A stretch of DNA of 64,000 nucleotides from RGIG529 sp050950425 (GTDB lineage Bacteria > Bacillota > Clostridia > Oscillospirales > Oscillospiraceae), in NCBI GenBank assembly GCA_050950425.1, contig JBMNHO010000001.1, positions 62,001-126,000 on the forward strand, in the 5' to 3' direction. Shown here one piece after another: positions 7,551 through 16,909 of this stretch. Positions within the stretch are counted from its first letter, which is position 1, and each line of letters opens with the position of its first letter. The notes under the pieces are model-generated. The model was not told the origin of the DNA and made no database searches. It saw only the letters and a program-made list of their open reading frames with translations. A program made the position numbers and the translations under genes.

Positions 7551-8522
7551 GTGAGTGAGCTTCTGGAAATCAAAAACTTAAATGTCTGTTTTACCGGCGG
7601 CGGCAGGGAAACAGAAGTCGTTTCTGACCTTTCCCTTTCCGTGGGGCGCCGAGAAACGCTGGGCATCGTGGGGGAATCCGGCAGCGGCAAAAGCGTGACG
7701 TCTTTGGCTGTCATGGGCCTTTTGAGCGCGTCCAATGCCCGGGTGAAGGGAGAGATCCTGCTGGAAGGCCAAAACCTGCTGGGAATGACCCGGCGGGAGA
7801 TGGAATCTGTCAGGGGCAACCGCATTGCCATGATTTTTCAGGAGCCTATGACGTCGCTCAATCCCATTCAGCCGGTGGGCCGGCAAATTGCCGAAAGCGT
7901 TCTGCTCCATAGCAAAGCGACAAAGAAAGAGGCGACGGCCCGGGCGCTGGAGCTGCTGGCCCTGTGCGGCATCCCGGATCCGGAACAGCGGATGAAGGAA
8001 TATCCGCACCAGCTCTCCGGCGGCATGCGCCAGCGGGTTATGATTGCCATTGCCCTGGCCTGCGACCCGGATTTGCTGATTGCGGACGAGCCGACCACTG
8101 CTCTGGACGTAACCATTCAGGCCCAGATTTTGCAGCTGATGAAAACCATCAAGCAGGATCGGAATATGAGCATTCTCATGATTACCCATGATTTGGGGAT
8201 CGTTTATGATTTTTGTGACCGGGTGGCGGTGGTTTATACCGGGGAATTGGTCGAGTGCGCCCCCGCGGACTTGCTGTTCCACCAGCCGCTGCATCCGTAC
8301 ACACAAGGGCTGATCGGGGCGTTGCCCCGCCTGGGTCGGCCGGCTGACCGGCTGGAAGCCATTGAAGGCATGGTGCCCGATGCGGGCAGTATGCCCCATG
8401 GCTGCCACTTTCATCCCCGCTGTAAATATGCCATCAGCCGCTGTCAGGCAGAGCATCCGCCGTTGACGGTTTGGCCGGACGGAAGACAGGTCAGATGTTT
8501 TCGAGCGGAGGAACTGCAATAA
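7551..8522 (+). CDS. dppD: Oligo/dipeptide ABC transporter ATP-binding protein (DppD/OppD type)
   Basis: 323 residues, GTG start. Walker A GESGSGKS, Q-loop FQEPMTSLNP, signature LSGGMRQRV, Walker B DLLIADEPTTALD, H-loop ITHDL. The C-terminal oligopeptide extension has the Cys-containing FHPRCKYAISRC segment typical of Opp/Dpp ATPases. It energises peptide import from the cytoplasmic face together with the partner ATPase that starts inside its stop codon (TAATG overlap). First gene of a seven-gene peptide operon; the Dpp versus Opp naming is tentative. Confidence 0.93.
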   Translation: MSELLEIKNLNVCFTGGGRETEVVSDLSLSVGRRETLGIVGESGSGKSVTSLAVMGLLSASNARVKGEILLEGQNLLGMTRREMESVRGNRIAMIFQEPMTSLNPIQPVGRQIAESVLLHSKATKKEATARALELLALCGIPDPEQRMKEYPHQLSGGMRQRVMIAIALACDPDLLIADEPTTALDVTIQAQILQLMKTIKQDRNMSILMITHDLGIVYDFCDRVAVVYTGELVECAPADLLFHQPLHPYTQGLIGALPRLGRPADRLEAIEGMVPDAGSMPHGCHFHPRCKYAISRCQAEHPPLTVWPDGRQVRCFRAEELQ

Positions 8523-9499
8523 TGGAACAGAATGTTTTGGTGCGCATGGAAGGCGTGAAGCAGCACTTTACCGTGAAAAAATCCATGGGCCGGAAAATGA
8601 CGCTTTATGCCGTGGATGGGGTGGATCTGACCATCGGCCAGGGGGAAACGCTGGGCTTGGTCGGCGAATCGGGCTGCGGCAAATCCACCTTGGGCAAGAC
8701 GCTGCTGCACCTTTACCCGTTGACGGAAGGAAAGATCTTTTTCAACGAAGAAGACATTTCTCAATTAAAAGGGACAGCGCTGCAGCGCTTCCGCTGCCAG
8801 TCTCAAATGATCTTTCAGGATCCGTCCTCCTGCCTCAACCCCCGGCGGAAAATTGCTGAAATTTTAACGGAGCCGTTTGTCATTCATAAGCTGTATACCA
8901 GAAAACAGCGCAGGGAAAAGATCCTGGAGCTGTGCGACAGGGTTGGCCTGTCCCGCGTTTATTTGGATCGATATCCCCACGAACTGTCCGGCGGACAGAA
9001 GCAGAGGGTGGGCATTGCGAGGGCTTTGGCGCTGGAGCCAAAGCTGATCGTGTGCGACGAGCCGGTGTCCGCGCTTGACGTTTCCATTCAGGCTCAGGTG
9101 ATCAACCTGCTGGATGACTTGCAGGAGCAGCTCAATCTCACGTATCTTTTTATCTCTCATAATCTGAGTGTGGTGGAACACATCTGCCGCCGCATCGGGG
9201 TGATGTATTTGGGCCGCATTGTAGAGCTGTCTCCGGCAAAAGAGCTATATGCTTCCCCGCTACATCCATATACACAAGCTTTGATTTCTGCCATCCCCAC
9301 CATCGGGGCCGGAAAACGGGAGCCCCTGCTTTTAACGGGGGATCTTCCAAGCCCCACCGCGCCGCCATCGGGCTGCGCCTTTCATACCCGCTGTCCCTAC
9401 GCCGTTGAGCGATGCCGGGCTGAAACCCCGCTTCTGCGCGAGGCGGAGAGCGGCCACTGGGTGGCCTGTCATCTGGACAGCATTCCTGAGCGCGTCTGA
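8522..9499 (+). CDS. dppF: Oligo/dipeptide ABC transporter ATP-binding protein (DppF/OppF type)
   Basis: 325 residues from MEQNVLVRMEG. The start overlaps the dppD stop (TAATG), which indicates coupling, and is preferred over upstream ATGs inside dppD. Walker A GESGCGKST, IFQDPSSCLNPRR, signature LSGGQKQRV, Walker B LIVCDEPVSALD, H-loop ISHNL. The C-terminal FHTRCPYAVERC segment is the family's Cys-bearing extension. It forms the second nucleotide-binding subunit of the peptide importer. Confidence 0.93.
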   Translation: MEQNVLVRMEGVKQHFTVKKSMGRKMTLYAVDGVDLTIGQGETLGLVGESGCGKSTLGKTLLHLYPLTEGKIFFNEEDISQLKGTALQRFRCQSQMIFQDPSSCLNPRRKIAEILTEPFVIHKLYTRKQRREKILELCDRVGLSRVYLDRYPHELSGGQKQRVGIARALALEPKLIVCDEPVSALDVSIQAQVINLLDDLQEQLNLTYLFISHNLSVVEHICRRIGVMYLGRIVELSPAKELYASPLHPYTQALISAIPTIGAGKREPLLLTGDLPSPTAPPSGCAFHTRCPYAVERCRAETPLLREAESGHWVACHLDSIPERV

Positions 9500-9600
9500 T
9501 GCGCCAAGGGGGAAGCGGCCCGTCTGCTGTTTCGCGGACGGAACGGATTTCTCCGGGTGCATGAGAGGATAGAACGCAATAATTTAAGGAGGAGATGAAC

Positions 9601-11217
9601 ATGAAAAGAACAGCTTCCCTGCTTCTGTCGGTTCTGCTGATCGTCGGCCTGGCGGCCGGCTGCGGCGGAGGTGTCCAAGGCAACGTCTCTGGAGACGGCA
9701 CAGGCAAAACCATTGTCATCGCCGGTCAGTCCGATCTTGTGACCCTGGACCCCGGCAATATGTACGAGCCGTATGCCAATATGGTCTCGTATGCCGCCTA
9801 CGACATGCTCTACCGCGTCAAAAGCGGCACGATGGGCTCCCCGGAGCCGTCCGTGGCCACCGAATATACGGTGGACAGCACCGGCCTTGTCTACACCTTC
9901 ACACTCCGTTCCGACGTGGTATTTGCCAGCGGCAACAAACTCACCGCCAAGGACGTGGTGTGGAGCATCAATCGTGTACTGAACATGAAGGAATCCAACG
10001 CCTATGCAAACATGAAAAACGTAGATAAGGTAGAGGCACCGGACGACACCACCGTCGTGTTTACGCTCAAGGAGGCGGACGCCTCCTTCCTGGTAAAAAC
10101 CACGTCCAACGCCTACTGCATTTTAGACAGCGAGGTGGTCAAGCAGCACGGCGGCTCCGACACGGGGAGCGACACGGCAAAGGCTTGGCTGGACACAACT
10201 TCCGCCGGCTCCGGCCCCTATATCATCGAGAGCTGGACCCCGAAAGAGCAGCTGGTTTTGAAGAAAAACCCCAACTACTGGGGCGATGCCAAAAATATTG
10301 ATACCATCATCTTCCGGGAAATGACCAGTGTGGATGCCCAAATGACCGCGCTGAAAAACGGAGAGGCGGACATTATTTTGGGCCTGAACGCCGAAACCGC
10401 CAAGCAGCTTGACGGAGCGGACGGCATCAACGTGGCCAAAGGCCCCACTGCGCTGCTTACATTCCTCGTCATGAGCCGGGATGCCGAGCTGTCTCCCGAA
10501 ATGTCCAACCCCAAGGTGCAGGAGGCCGTTCGCTACGCGCTGGATTATCAGGGCTATCTGTCCATGGGCGGAGAAGGCTGCACCGTACCCCTGAACTTTG
10601 TTCAGCAGGGCTTTTCCGGCGCTTTGAACCGAGATCTGGCAACCCAGGGACAAGACCTGGAAAAGGCCAAGACCCTGATGGCGGAAGCCGGGTATGCCGA
10701 CGGGTTCACCATCACTCTTACTTGCGCCAACAACAACTCCGAGGGATTGGAATGGACCACCATTGCCCAGAAGGTCAAAGAGGATTTGACGAAAATCAAC
10801 ATCACTGTGAATATCGAAACCTTGGAAGCCACCTTGGTTTACGAGAAAATGCGGGATGCTTCCATGCCGTTCTACGTCATGTTCTGGTCCCCCGACTACT
10901 ACGACATCAATAATCAGACCGCGGCCTTCCTGCCCGGCATCGGGGAAGACGGCACAGCATATGGCAACCGGGCCAAATGGGAGCGCACCGCGGACAACGA
11001 AATGCTATGGACGCTTGCCGGAAAGATTCAGGTGGAAACCGACGAAGCCAAGCGCGCAGAGGATTCTGAGGCGCTGCAGCGGGCATTTGACAAGGACAAT
11101 CCCTTTGCCTTCCTGCTTCAAAGCCCCAAAACGTACGCATACAGCACCAAAACCCTTGACAAAGTGACATACAACGATTTGTGCAAGATTGAGCTGTGCG
11201 AGCTTGCGGCGAAATAA
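9601..11217 (+). CDS. dppA: Peptide ABC transporter substrate-binding lipoprotein (SBP family 5)
   Basis: 538 residues. ATG at 9601 is chosen because AAGGAGG lies 8 bp upstream; the ATG at 9595 overlaps that site. A lipoprotein signal peptide ends LAAGC with lipidated Cys21. The family 5 body includes LDPGNMYEPYA, ASGNKLTAKDVVWSI, GSGPYIIESW, LVLKKNPNYWG and a C-terminal domain with FYVMFWSPDYYD. It is anchored outside the membrane and delivers peptides to the permeases. It is separated from the permease genes by strong hairpins that may set its higher expression. Confidence 0.94.
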   Translation: MKRTASLLLSVLLIVGLAAGCGGGVQGNVSGDGTGKTIVIAGQSDLVTLDPGNMYEPYANMVSYAAYDMLYRVKSGTMGSPEPSVATEYTVDSTGLVYTFTLRSDVVFASGNKLTAKDVVWSINRVLNMKESNAYANMKNVDKVEAPDDTTVVFTLKEADASFLVKTTSNAYCILDSEVVKQHGGSDTGSDTAKAWLDTTSAGSGPYIIESWTPKEQLVLKKNPNYWGDAKNIDTIIFREMTSVDAQMTALKNGEADIILGLNAETAKQLDGADGINVAKGPTALLTFLVMSRDAELSPEMSNPKVQEAVRYALDYQGYLSMGGEGCTVPLNFVQQGFSGALNRDLATQGQDLEKAKTLMAEAGYADGFTITLTCANNNSEGLEWTTIAQKVKEDLTKINITVNIETLEATLVYEKMRDASMPFYVMFWSPDYYDINNQTAAFLPGIGEDGTAYGNRAKWERTADNEMLWTLAGKIQVETDEAKRAEDSEALQRAFDKDNPFAFLLQSPKTYAYSTKTLDKVTYNDLCKIELCELAAK

Positions 11218-11244
11218 ACATTTTTATGCAATCAATGACCGCTT

Positions 11245-11272
11245 CGGAGGCGGGGCATATGCCCCGCCTCCG
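11245..11272 (+). promoter_or_regulatory. Perfect 12-bp intercistronic hairpin behind dppA
   Basis: CGGAGGCGGGGC, loop ATAT, GCCCCGCCTCCG. It is very stable with no T-run after it. It sits 28 bp behind dppA and before dppB, so it may protect the dppA message 3' end or attenuate read-through. Confidence 0.6.
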
Positions 11273-11287
11273 GCGGAATCTCCCAAT

Positions 11288-11338
11288 GATGTCTGGAAGA
11301 AAGCGCTGCTGGAAGGCAAGGTTTTCTTCCAAACATCA
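11288..11338 (+). promoter_or_regulatory. Second intercistronic inverted repeat before dppB
   Basis: GATGTCTGGAAGAAA pairs with TTTTCTTCCAAACATC around a 20-nt loop, just upstream of the dppB ribosome-binding site. It may tune translation of the permease. Confidence 0.45.
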
Positions 11339-11349
11339 GCAGAAAGGAC

Positions 11350-12375
11350 GTGCCCGTCTTGTTGCGATATATCGCCCGGCGCCTTGGGCTTATGATTTTG
11401 CTGCTCTTTGGCGTCTCCATTATGGTTTTTCTGATCTCCCATTTGGTTCCCAGCAATCCGGAGGCGGCCAACCTGAGCCAGACCGCTTTAAATGACCCGG
11501 AGATTGTGGAGGCTTATCGTGCCAAATGGGGGCTGGACAAGCCTTTGTGGGAACAGTACGGTATCTACATGAAAAATATTCTGGTGAACCATGATATGGG
11601 CACATCCATCCGGACGGGGCGTCCCGTTTTGGATGAGTTAAAGCAATATTTTCCCGCAACGCTGGAGTTGTCTGTGTTTGCTATGCTCATTGCCATTGTG
11701 CTGGGCATTACATTTGGCGTAGTTTCCGCCATCTTTCAAAACAAACCCATCGACCAGATTCTTCGAACCATTTCCGTCAGCGGTGTGTCGCTGCCGAGCT
11801 TTTGGTTCGCTCTTTTGATGATGAATTTGTTTTGCAACGTGCTTGGTATATTTCCCAGCGGAAACCGGTTTGACCCCCGGATGTACAGCCCGGCGGGGGG
11901 AACCGGACTTTATGTGCTGGACGCCATTTCCTGGGGCAACTGGAACCTGTTGGGGGACGTGCTGTCCCACCTGTTTCTCCCCGCGCTGGTTCTGGGCTTT
12001 TTCACCATGGGGCTGATCACCCGGCAGACCCGATCCAATTTGCTGGAGGTCATGTCGTCGGACTACATACGAACGGCTCGTTCCAAGGGAATGAGTGAAG
12101 GGCGCGTGGTCTGGAAGCACGCTTTGGGCAATGCTTTGGTGCCGGTGATCACAGTCAGCGGCATGGGCTTTTGCAACTTGCTGGGCGGCATGGTGTTCGT
12201 AGAGAAAATTTTTTCTTGGCCGGGTATTGGCCAATACGCATATTTGGCCGCCACCAACCTGGATTTCCCTGCGATTTGCGGCGTGTCGCTGCTGATCGCC
12301 TTGACCTATGTGGTGGTCAATTTGATCATTGACATTCTCTATGGCATCATCGACCCACGCATCCGGTATCAGTAG
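11350..12375 (+). CDS. dppB: Peptide ABC transporter permease (DppB type)
   Basis: 341 residues, GTG start after AGAAAGGA. N-terminal RYIARRLGLMILLLFGVSIMVF is the first membrane segment. A large extracytoplasmic loop follows, then the BPD_transp_1 core with the EAA-like cytoplasmic loop (DYIRTARSKGMSEGRVVWKHALGNALVPVI). About six transmembrane helices. It forms half of the translocation pore with the next gene product. Confidence 0.94.
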   Translation: MPVLLRYIARRLGLMILLLFGVSIMVFLISHLVPSNPEAANLSQTALNDPEIVEAYRAKWGLDKPLWEQYGIYMKNILVNHDMGTSIRTGRPVLDELKQYFPATLELSVFAMLIAIVLGITFGVVSAIFQNKPIDQILRTISVSGVSLPSFWFALLMMNLFCNVLGIFPSGNRFDPRMYSPAGGTGLYVLDAISWGNWNLLGDVLSHLFLPALVLGFFTMGLITRQTRSNLLEVMSSDYIRTARSKGMSEGRVVWKHALGNALVPVITVSGMGFCNLLGGMVFVEKIFSWPGIGQYAYLAATNLDFPAICGVSLLIALTYVVVNLIIDILYGIIDPRIRYQ

Positions 12376-12384
12376 GAGGCCGTT

Positions 12385-13224
12385 ATGAATACACTGAAAG
12401 ATTTGCTGCGGCAGAAAAATTTTATGCTGAAGCTGGGGCTGTTTATCTGCGTGGCTTGGATTGTCGTCGCGGTTTTGGCCCCGGTGATCGTTCCATACAG
12501 CCCCACAGCCCAGGATGTCACCATGAGCTATCGGGCGCCGTCCGCCCGGCATTGGTTCGGCACGGATGAGCTGGGCCGGGACGTTTTCAGCCGTGTGCTG
12601 TATGGCAGCCGGGTTTCGATCTCCAGCGGGCTGATCACCGTGCTGATCTCCTTCGTGGTGGGAATCGGCTTTGGCGGGCTGGCCGGGTATGCGGGGGGCA
12701 TTGTAGACGATGTCATGATGCGCTTGTCCGAGATGATTCAGTCTTTTCCGCCCTTGATTCTGGCGATGGTCATCGCCGCCGCCCTGGGGCCGAACATTTC
12801 AAACTCCGTGCTGGCCATGGCCATCATCTGGTGGCCCAATTACGCCCGGCTGACCCGCAGCATCGTGATTTCCATCAAACAAAACGATTATATTACCGCC
12901 AGCCGAGTGCTGGGCGCTTCTCACATGCGAATTTTGGGCAAAGAACTGCTGCCAAATAGCGTGGGTTCTTTGGTGGTCATGTGTACCTTGGACCTGGGGA
13001 ACGCTATTTTGATGTTCTCCGGCCTGTCTTTCCTGGGGCTGGGGGTTCAGCCGCCCATAGCGGAGTGGGGCGCCATGGTGAGCGACGGGGTTCGCACCTC
13101 GGCAAACTGGTGGGTTTCTACTTTCCCGGGGCTCGCCATCTTTAGCGTGGCCATTGGGGCCAACTTCATTGGGGACGGCCTGCGGGACTATCTGGATCCC
13201 AAAATGCGCCGCACCATTGCTTAA
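12385..13224 (+). CDS. dppC: Peptide ABC transporter permease (DppC type)
   Basis: 279 residues, ATG after TAGGAGG, 9 bp behind dppB. An OppC-type N-terminal membrane segment (LGLFICVAWIVVAVLAPVI) is followed by HWFGTDELGRDVFSRVLYG, the family signature. The EAA loop is DYITASRVLGASHMRILGKELLPN. It pairs with DppB in the inner membrane. Confidence 0.94.
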   Translation: MNTLKDLLRQKNFMLKLGLFICVAWIVVAVLAPVIVPYSPTAQDVTMSYRAPSARHWFGTDELGRDVFSRVLYGSRVSISSGLITVLISFVVGIGFGGLAGYAGGIVDDVMMRLSEMIQSFPPLILAMVIAAALGPNISNSVLAMAIIWWPNYARLTRSIVISIKQNDYITASRVLGASHMRILGKELLPNSVGSLVVMCTLDLGNAILMFSGLSFLGLGVQPPIAEWGAMVSDGVRTSANWWVSTFPGLAIFSVAIGANFIGDGLRDYLDPKMRRTIA

Positions 13225-13248
13225 CCATTGCCTAGAAGGAGAGAGGAT

Positions 13249-13578
13249 ATGAAAAAAATTCAGTTGAATGAATGTCCGATGATCGGTCTGCCGCTTTATG
13301 AGATGCAGCAGCTGTTTGGTGCATCGGGCGACTTTAGCGGCATGAGCATCAGCTATATTACGTTGCTCCCGGGCCGCCGGGTGCCAACTTCCGGCACCGG
13401 CGTCCACACAGGAGATGAATATTCCTTCTTTTTGGAGGGAGAGGTTTACACCGAAAGCGGAGACTACAAAGGCGTTTGCCAGGCGGGGGAGGGGACGCTC
13501 ATTCCACGGGGAGAGCGTCATTGGTGCGAAAATCGAACGGATCGGCCCTGCCGTTTGCTCTGTGTCATGGTGGAGTGA
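13249..13578 (+). CDS. Small cupin-domain protein in the peptide operon
   Basis: 109 residues from MKKIQLNECPMIG. The start follows AAGGAGAGAGG and is preferred to the ATG at 13228. It has a single cupin barrel: GTGVHTGDEYSFFLEGEV is motif 1 (H, E and G retained), and RGERHWCENRTD supplies the motif 2 His. The cupin probably binds a metal. Substrate and role are unknown. It sits between the permeases and the peptidase, so a role in sensing or processing imported peptide or amino acid is plausible but inferred. Confidence 0.8.
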   Translation: MKKIQLNECPMIGLPLYEMQQLFGASGDFSGMSISYITLLPGRRVPTSGTGVHTGDEYSFFLEGEVYTESGDYKGVCQAGEGTLIPRGERHWCENRTDRPCRLLCVMVE

Positions 13579-13697
13579 TGAAGCTTTTTGGGTTCGCCGG
13601 TTCGAACGTGAGCTGACGAACCTTTGTTTTACCGGTTGGATGCTGGTGCTGTGTTTGGCACACCATGGATGGAATAACCGGAAAGGGGAGTTTTATA

Positions 13698-14768
13698 ATG
13701 AATCAGGCGCGTATCAAGCGTGTCACGGAACAAATGAGGCGGCAGGGGCTGGCTCAAATTTTAGTTACGTCTACCGCTTCTGTCTATTATCTGACCGGAT
13801 TTTGGGTGGAGCCCCATGAGCGGATGCTAGCCCTTTATCTGGATGACAGCGGGAGCGCCGTGTTGTACGGCAATGCCATTTTTGGCCTGTCCTCCACGGC
13901 GGAGCTGCCGCTGATTGCCCATTCTGACGGCGAGGATCCTGTGGAACAGCTGTCGAAGGCCGTTCGGCCCGGGGCACTAGGCATAGACAAGTTCTGGTAC
14001 AGCAAGTTTTTAATCGGGCTTTTGGCCCATCGCAGCGATGTGGTGCCGGTTCATGGCTCCGACCCTGTGGATTTGTGCCGGAAACGCAAGGATGAAACAG
14101 AGCGAGAGGCCATGCGCCATAGCTCCGCCATAAACGATCAGGTGATAGCGGAGGCCATTTCGGCCCTGCGCCCCGGCGTCCGAGAAAACGAATTGGCCTC
14201 TTTGGTAAACCGGGCGTTTCTGGCCCGGGGCGCCGACTGCGAGGGCGTCCAATTGGTCTGCTTCGGCGCAAACGGCGCCGACCCTCATCACAGCGGCGAC
14301 GGCACTGTCCTGCGTCCCGGCGACAGCGTCATTTTTGATCTTTTCACGCCCATCGGCCGCTACTGGTGCGACATGACCCGTACGGTTTTTTACCGCTCCG
14401 CCGGGGAAAAACAGCGGGAGGTTTACGATTTGGTGCGCCGGGCCAATGAGGCCGCAGAGCAGGCTGTTCGTCCCGGTGTCCTGCTCTCCGAGCTGGACGG
14501 TATCGCCCGGAAGATCATCACAGATGGCGGCTATGGTCCTCAGTTTACCCATCGGCTGGGTCACGGCTGCGGGCTGGACTGCCACGAGCCGCCGGATGTA
14601 AGCGGCGTTTCTGACATTCCCTTGGAGCCGGGAATGGTGTTTTCCATTGAACCGGGGATTTATCTTCCGGGGGAATTCGGTGTTCGAATCGAGGATTTGG
14701 TGTTGGTTACGGAGACGGGCTGCGAGGTGCTCAACCATTATCCAAAAGATCTGCAAGTCATCGGCTGA
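13698..14768 (+). CDS. pepQ: M24B aminopeptidase P / Xaa-Pro dipeptidase family protein
   Basis: 356 residues from MNQARIKRV; ATG follows GGGGAG, and the longer frame from 13665 lacks a site. A creatinase N-terminal domain (1-130) precedes the pita-bread catalytic domain. Metal ligands: D in VIFDLF, D in WCDMTRT, H in HRLGHGCG, E in FSIEPGIY and E in VRIEDLV. It would cleave Xaa-Pro peptides brought in by the upstream ABC importer. The exact specificity (PepP versus PepQ) is uncertain. Confidence 0.9.
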   Translation: MNQARIKRVTEQMRRQGLAQILVTSTASVYYLTGFWVEPHERMLALYLDDSGSAVLYGNAIFGLSSTAELPLIAHSDGEDPVEQLSKAVRPGALGIDKFWYSKFLIGLLAHRSDVVPVHGSDPVDLCRKRKDETEREAMRHSSAINDQVIAEAISALRPGVRENELASLVNRAFLARGADCEGVQLVCFGANGADPHHSGDGTVLRPGDSVIFDLFTPIGRYWCDMTRTVFYRSAGEKQREVYDLVRRANEAAEQAVRPGVLLSELDGIARKIITDGGYGPQFTHRLGHGCGLDCHEPPDVSGVSDIPLEPGMVFSIEPGIYLPGEFGVRIEDLVLVTETGCEVLNHYPKDLQVIG

Positions 14769-15160
14769 CAGCAAACAAACCGCCGACTTTTTCTGAGGCA
14801 GACGGTTCCAATGATGACTTGATCAGGCAGGAACGGAACAGGTGCCGGGGCCGTTTGCTCCCGGTGTATGTTTGCGGGGAAGAGCCGAGGGCCACGATGG
14901 CGATGCGTGGCGCTTTTTCCCAGGGAGGCCGCAGGGGACATGGCGGACATTCCGAAAAGACACAAAGGCTTCGATGTCACAGCAGCATTTGAAAAGCCGG
15001 CGCTGGCGTTTGGGGCTTCAGCGCCGGCTTTTTTGCGTTCCGGCATCAATGAAATAATGTTTCTTTTTTTGTTTCTTTCCGATGATATTTGTGTTAGAGT
15101 GATATCATTGGTCGATCCATCGATTCCAGCACACCAGCACATAAAGGAGGTGTTCCTCAC
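14769..15160. other. 392-bp spacer with one terminator
   Basis: No convincing gene is present. The terminator at 14996-15034 ends the peptide operon. The AT-rich stretch 15056-15115 should contain the promoter of the FHA-SEDS gene, but I could not fix a good -35/-10 pair. Confidence 0.5.
14996..15034 (+). terminator. Rho-independent terminator of the peptide operon
   Basis: A 10-bp stem GCCGGCGCTG with CAGCGCCGGC is followed by TTTTTT (15029-15034). Confidence 0.85.
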
Positions 15161-16906
15161 GTGGATCAGCTGTTTTCTTCCGTTCAAACATGGTTGGAGC
15201 AATCCTGGACTTGGCTGCAAAGCGCGTCAATGTCTGGAACCTGGTATACATCGATCATCCGGTGGATTATGCCTGTTTTGGCATTTGCCATTCTGGCCGC
15301 CTCCGTTCGCTCTCTTCTGCGAGTCAAATACGCGGCGGAGGTCTGGGGCTATGTCAGTCTGCCGGGGGGCGTGCGCATTCCCTTGTCGCATTGGGAAAAT
15401 ACCATGGGGCGCTCGAAAACATGCGACATTCGGCTGAACTATCCAACGATCTCCCGCAACCAAGGAACCTTGATCCGGGACGATGATGGCAAATGGACCG
15501 TTACGGATCTTTCCTCCAAAACCGGGATTGCCGTCAACGGTTCCCGGATCGAACAACCGACGCCTGTTTCTCCGGGTGATGTGATCACGGTTGGGGGGAT
15601 GGATCTTGTGTTCATTCCCGTTTCTCAGGAAGAGCAAGCCGCCCGCCTGCAGGAGCGGATGGAGGAGTCCCGGCCGGTGTTCCCTTGGGGGTCGCTCCTT
15701 CTGCTGACGTTATTTCAGGCGCTGACGGCGCTGGAATTTTTAATGGCATACGGAGATGACATCAATCCGCTCATTCCCTTGTCCTTTGCGGGGCTTTGCG
15801 GGCTGATGTGGTGTTATGCCCTTTGCATGCGTGCCGCCAAGCGCTTTGGCTTTGATATGGAAATCATTGCGCTTTTTTTGTCTACGCTCAGTCTGGCGGT
15901 GGTTTCCTCCTCCGCGCCTTCCGCCGCGCTCAAGCAGCTCATTGCCATTTTCCTGGGGCTGGTTGTTTTTCTGATCTTAGGCTGGATTTTGCGGGATCTG
16001 AAGCGTGCCGTTAAACTCCGGCCGGCGGTGGCTGTGCTTGCCATTGGGTTGTTTGGCCTGAACCTTGTTTTGGCCAAAGCGATTTACGGCGCCCGAAACT
16101 GGATTTCCATTGGCGGGTTTCAGTTTCAGCCCTCTGAGCTGATCAAAATTGCATTCGTCTTTTTTGGCGCCGCCACGCTGGATCGCCTGTTTGCCCGGCG
16201 CAACCTGTATGGGTTTATTGTTTTTTCCGGTTTTTGCTTGGGATGTTTGGCTCTTATGGGGGATTTCGGCACAGCGGCGATCTTTTTTGTCACTTTTTTG
16301 GTCATGGCGTTTCTTCGGTCCGGGGATTTTGCCACACTTTCTTTGATTTGCGGCGGGACGATATTTGCCGGATTTATCGTTTTGCAGATCAAACCATATA
16401 TCGCCAGACGTTTTGCCGTTTGGGGGCATGTATGGGAAAATGCCAGCACCACAGGATACCAGCAAACCCGCACCATGAGCGCCGCTGCCAGCGGCGGCTT
16501 GGTGGGCGTTGGCGGCGGACGCGGCTGGCTGACCAATGTGGCGGCGGCGGATACAGACTTGGTGTTCGGTGTCCTCTGTGAGGAGTGGGGGCTGATCATC
16601 GCGCTGCTTGCGATCTGCGCCCTTGTTACCCTGGGGGTTTTTGCCGTGCGCTCTGTGAAGGTCGGACGCTCCACGTTCTATACCATTGCCGCGTGCGGGG
16701 CAACCTCTCTCCTTATTTTTCAGGCCATCCTCAACGTGTGTGGCTCTGTAGATCTCTTGCCTTTAACTGGGGTTACCTTCCCGTTTGTGTCAAACGGGGG
16801 CTCCAGCATGCTTGCGTCTTGGGGGCTTTTGGCCTTTTTGAAAGCGGCCGATACCCGTCAGAGCGCCAGCTTCGCCATTAGGCTGGAAAAGCCAGGAAAG
16901 GATTAA
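15161..16906 (+). CDS. FHA-domain SEDS protein (FtsW/RodA/SpoVE family peptidoglycan glycosyltransferase)
   Basis: 581 residues, GTG start after AAAGGAGG. A membrane segment (about 28-50) is followed by a cytoplasmic FHA domain (about 80-150: MGRSKTCDIRL, TISRNQGTL, SSKTGIAVNG). The FHA S-R-x-H motif reads SRNQ, so the usual His is missing. The SEDS body follows with about ten membrane helices, including ISIGGFQFQPSELIKIAFV, GDFGTAAIFF, TDLVFGVLCEEWG and PLTGVTFPFVSNGGSS. SEDS enzymes polymerise lipid II with a class B PBP partner, which is the next gene 3 bp downstream. FHA fusion suggests control by a Ser/Thr kinase. Elongation versus division role is undecided. Confidence 0.92.
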   Translation: MDQLFSSVQTWLEQSWTWLQSASMSGTWYTSIIRWIMPVLAFAILAASVRSLLRVKYAAEVWGYVSLPGGVRIPLSHWENTMGRSKTCDIRLNYPTISRNQGTLIRDDDGKWTVTDLSSKTGIAVNGSRIEQPTPVSPGDVITVGGMDLVFIPVSQEEQAARLQERMEESRPVFPWGSLLLLTLFQALTALEFLMAYGDDINPLIPLSFAGLCGLMWCYALCMRAAKRFGFDMEIIALFLSTLSLAVVSSSAPSAALKQLIAIFLGLVVFLILGWILRDLKRAVKLRPAVAVLAIGLFGLNLVLAKAIYGARNWISIGGFQFQPSELIKIAFVFFGAATLDRLFARRNLYGFIVFSGFCLGCLALMGDFGTAAIFFVTFLVMAFLRSGDFATLSLICGGTIFAGFIVLQIKPYIARRFAVWGHVWENASTTGYQQTRTMSAAASGGLVGVGGGRGWLTNVAAADTDLVFGVLCEEWGLIIALLAICALVTLGVFAVRSVKVGRSTFYTIAACGATSLLIFQAILNVCGSVDLLPLTGVTFPFVSNGGSSMLASWGLLAFLKAADTRQSASFAIRLEKPGKD

Positions 16907-16909
16907 ACC

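Noticed and set aside
7578..8519. 313-residue minus-strand ORF
   Set aside because: Antisense to the well-supported dppD ATPase gene.
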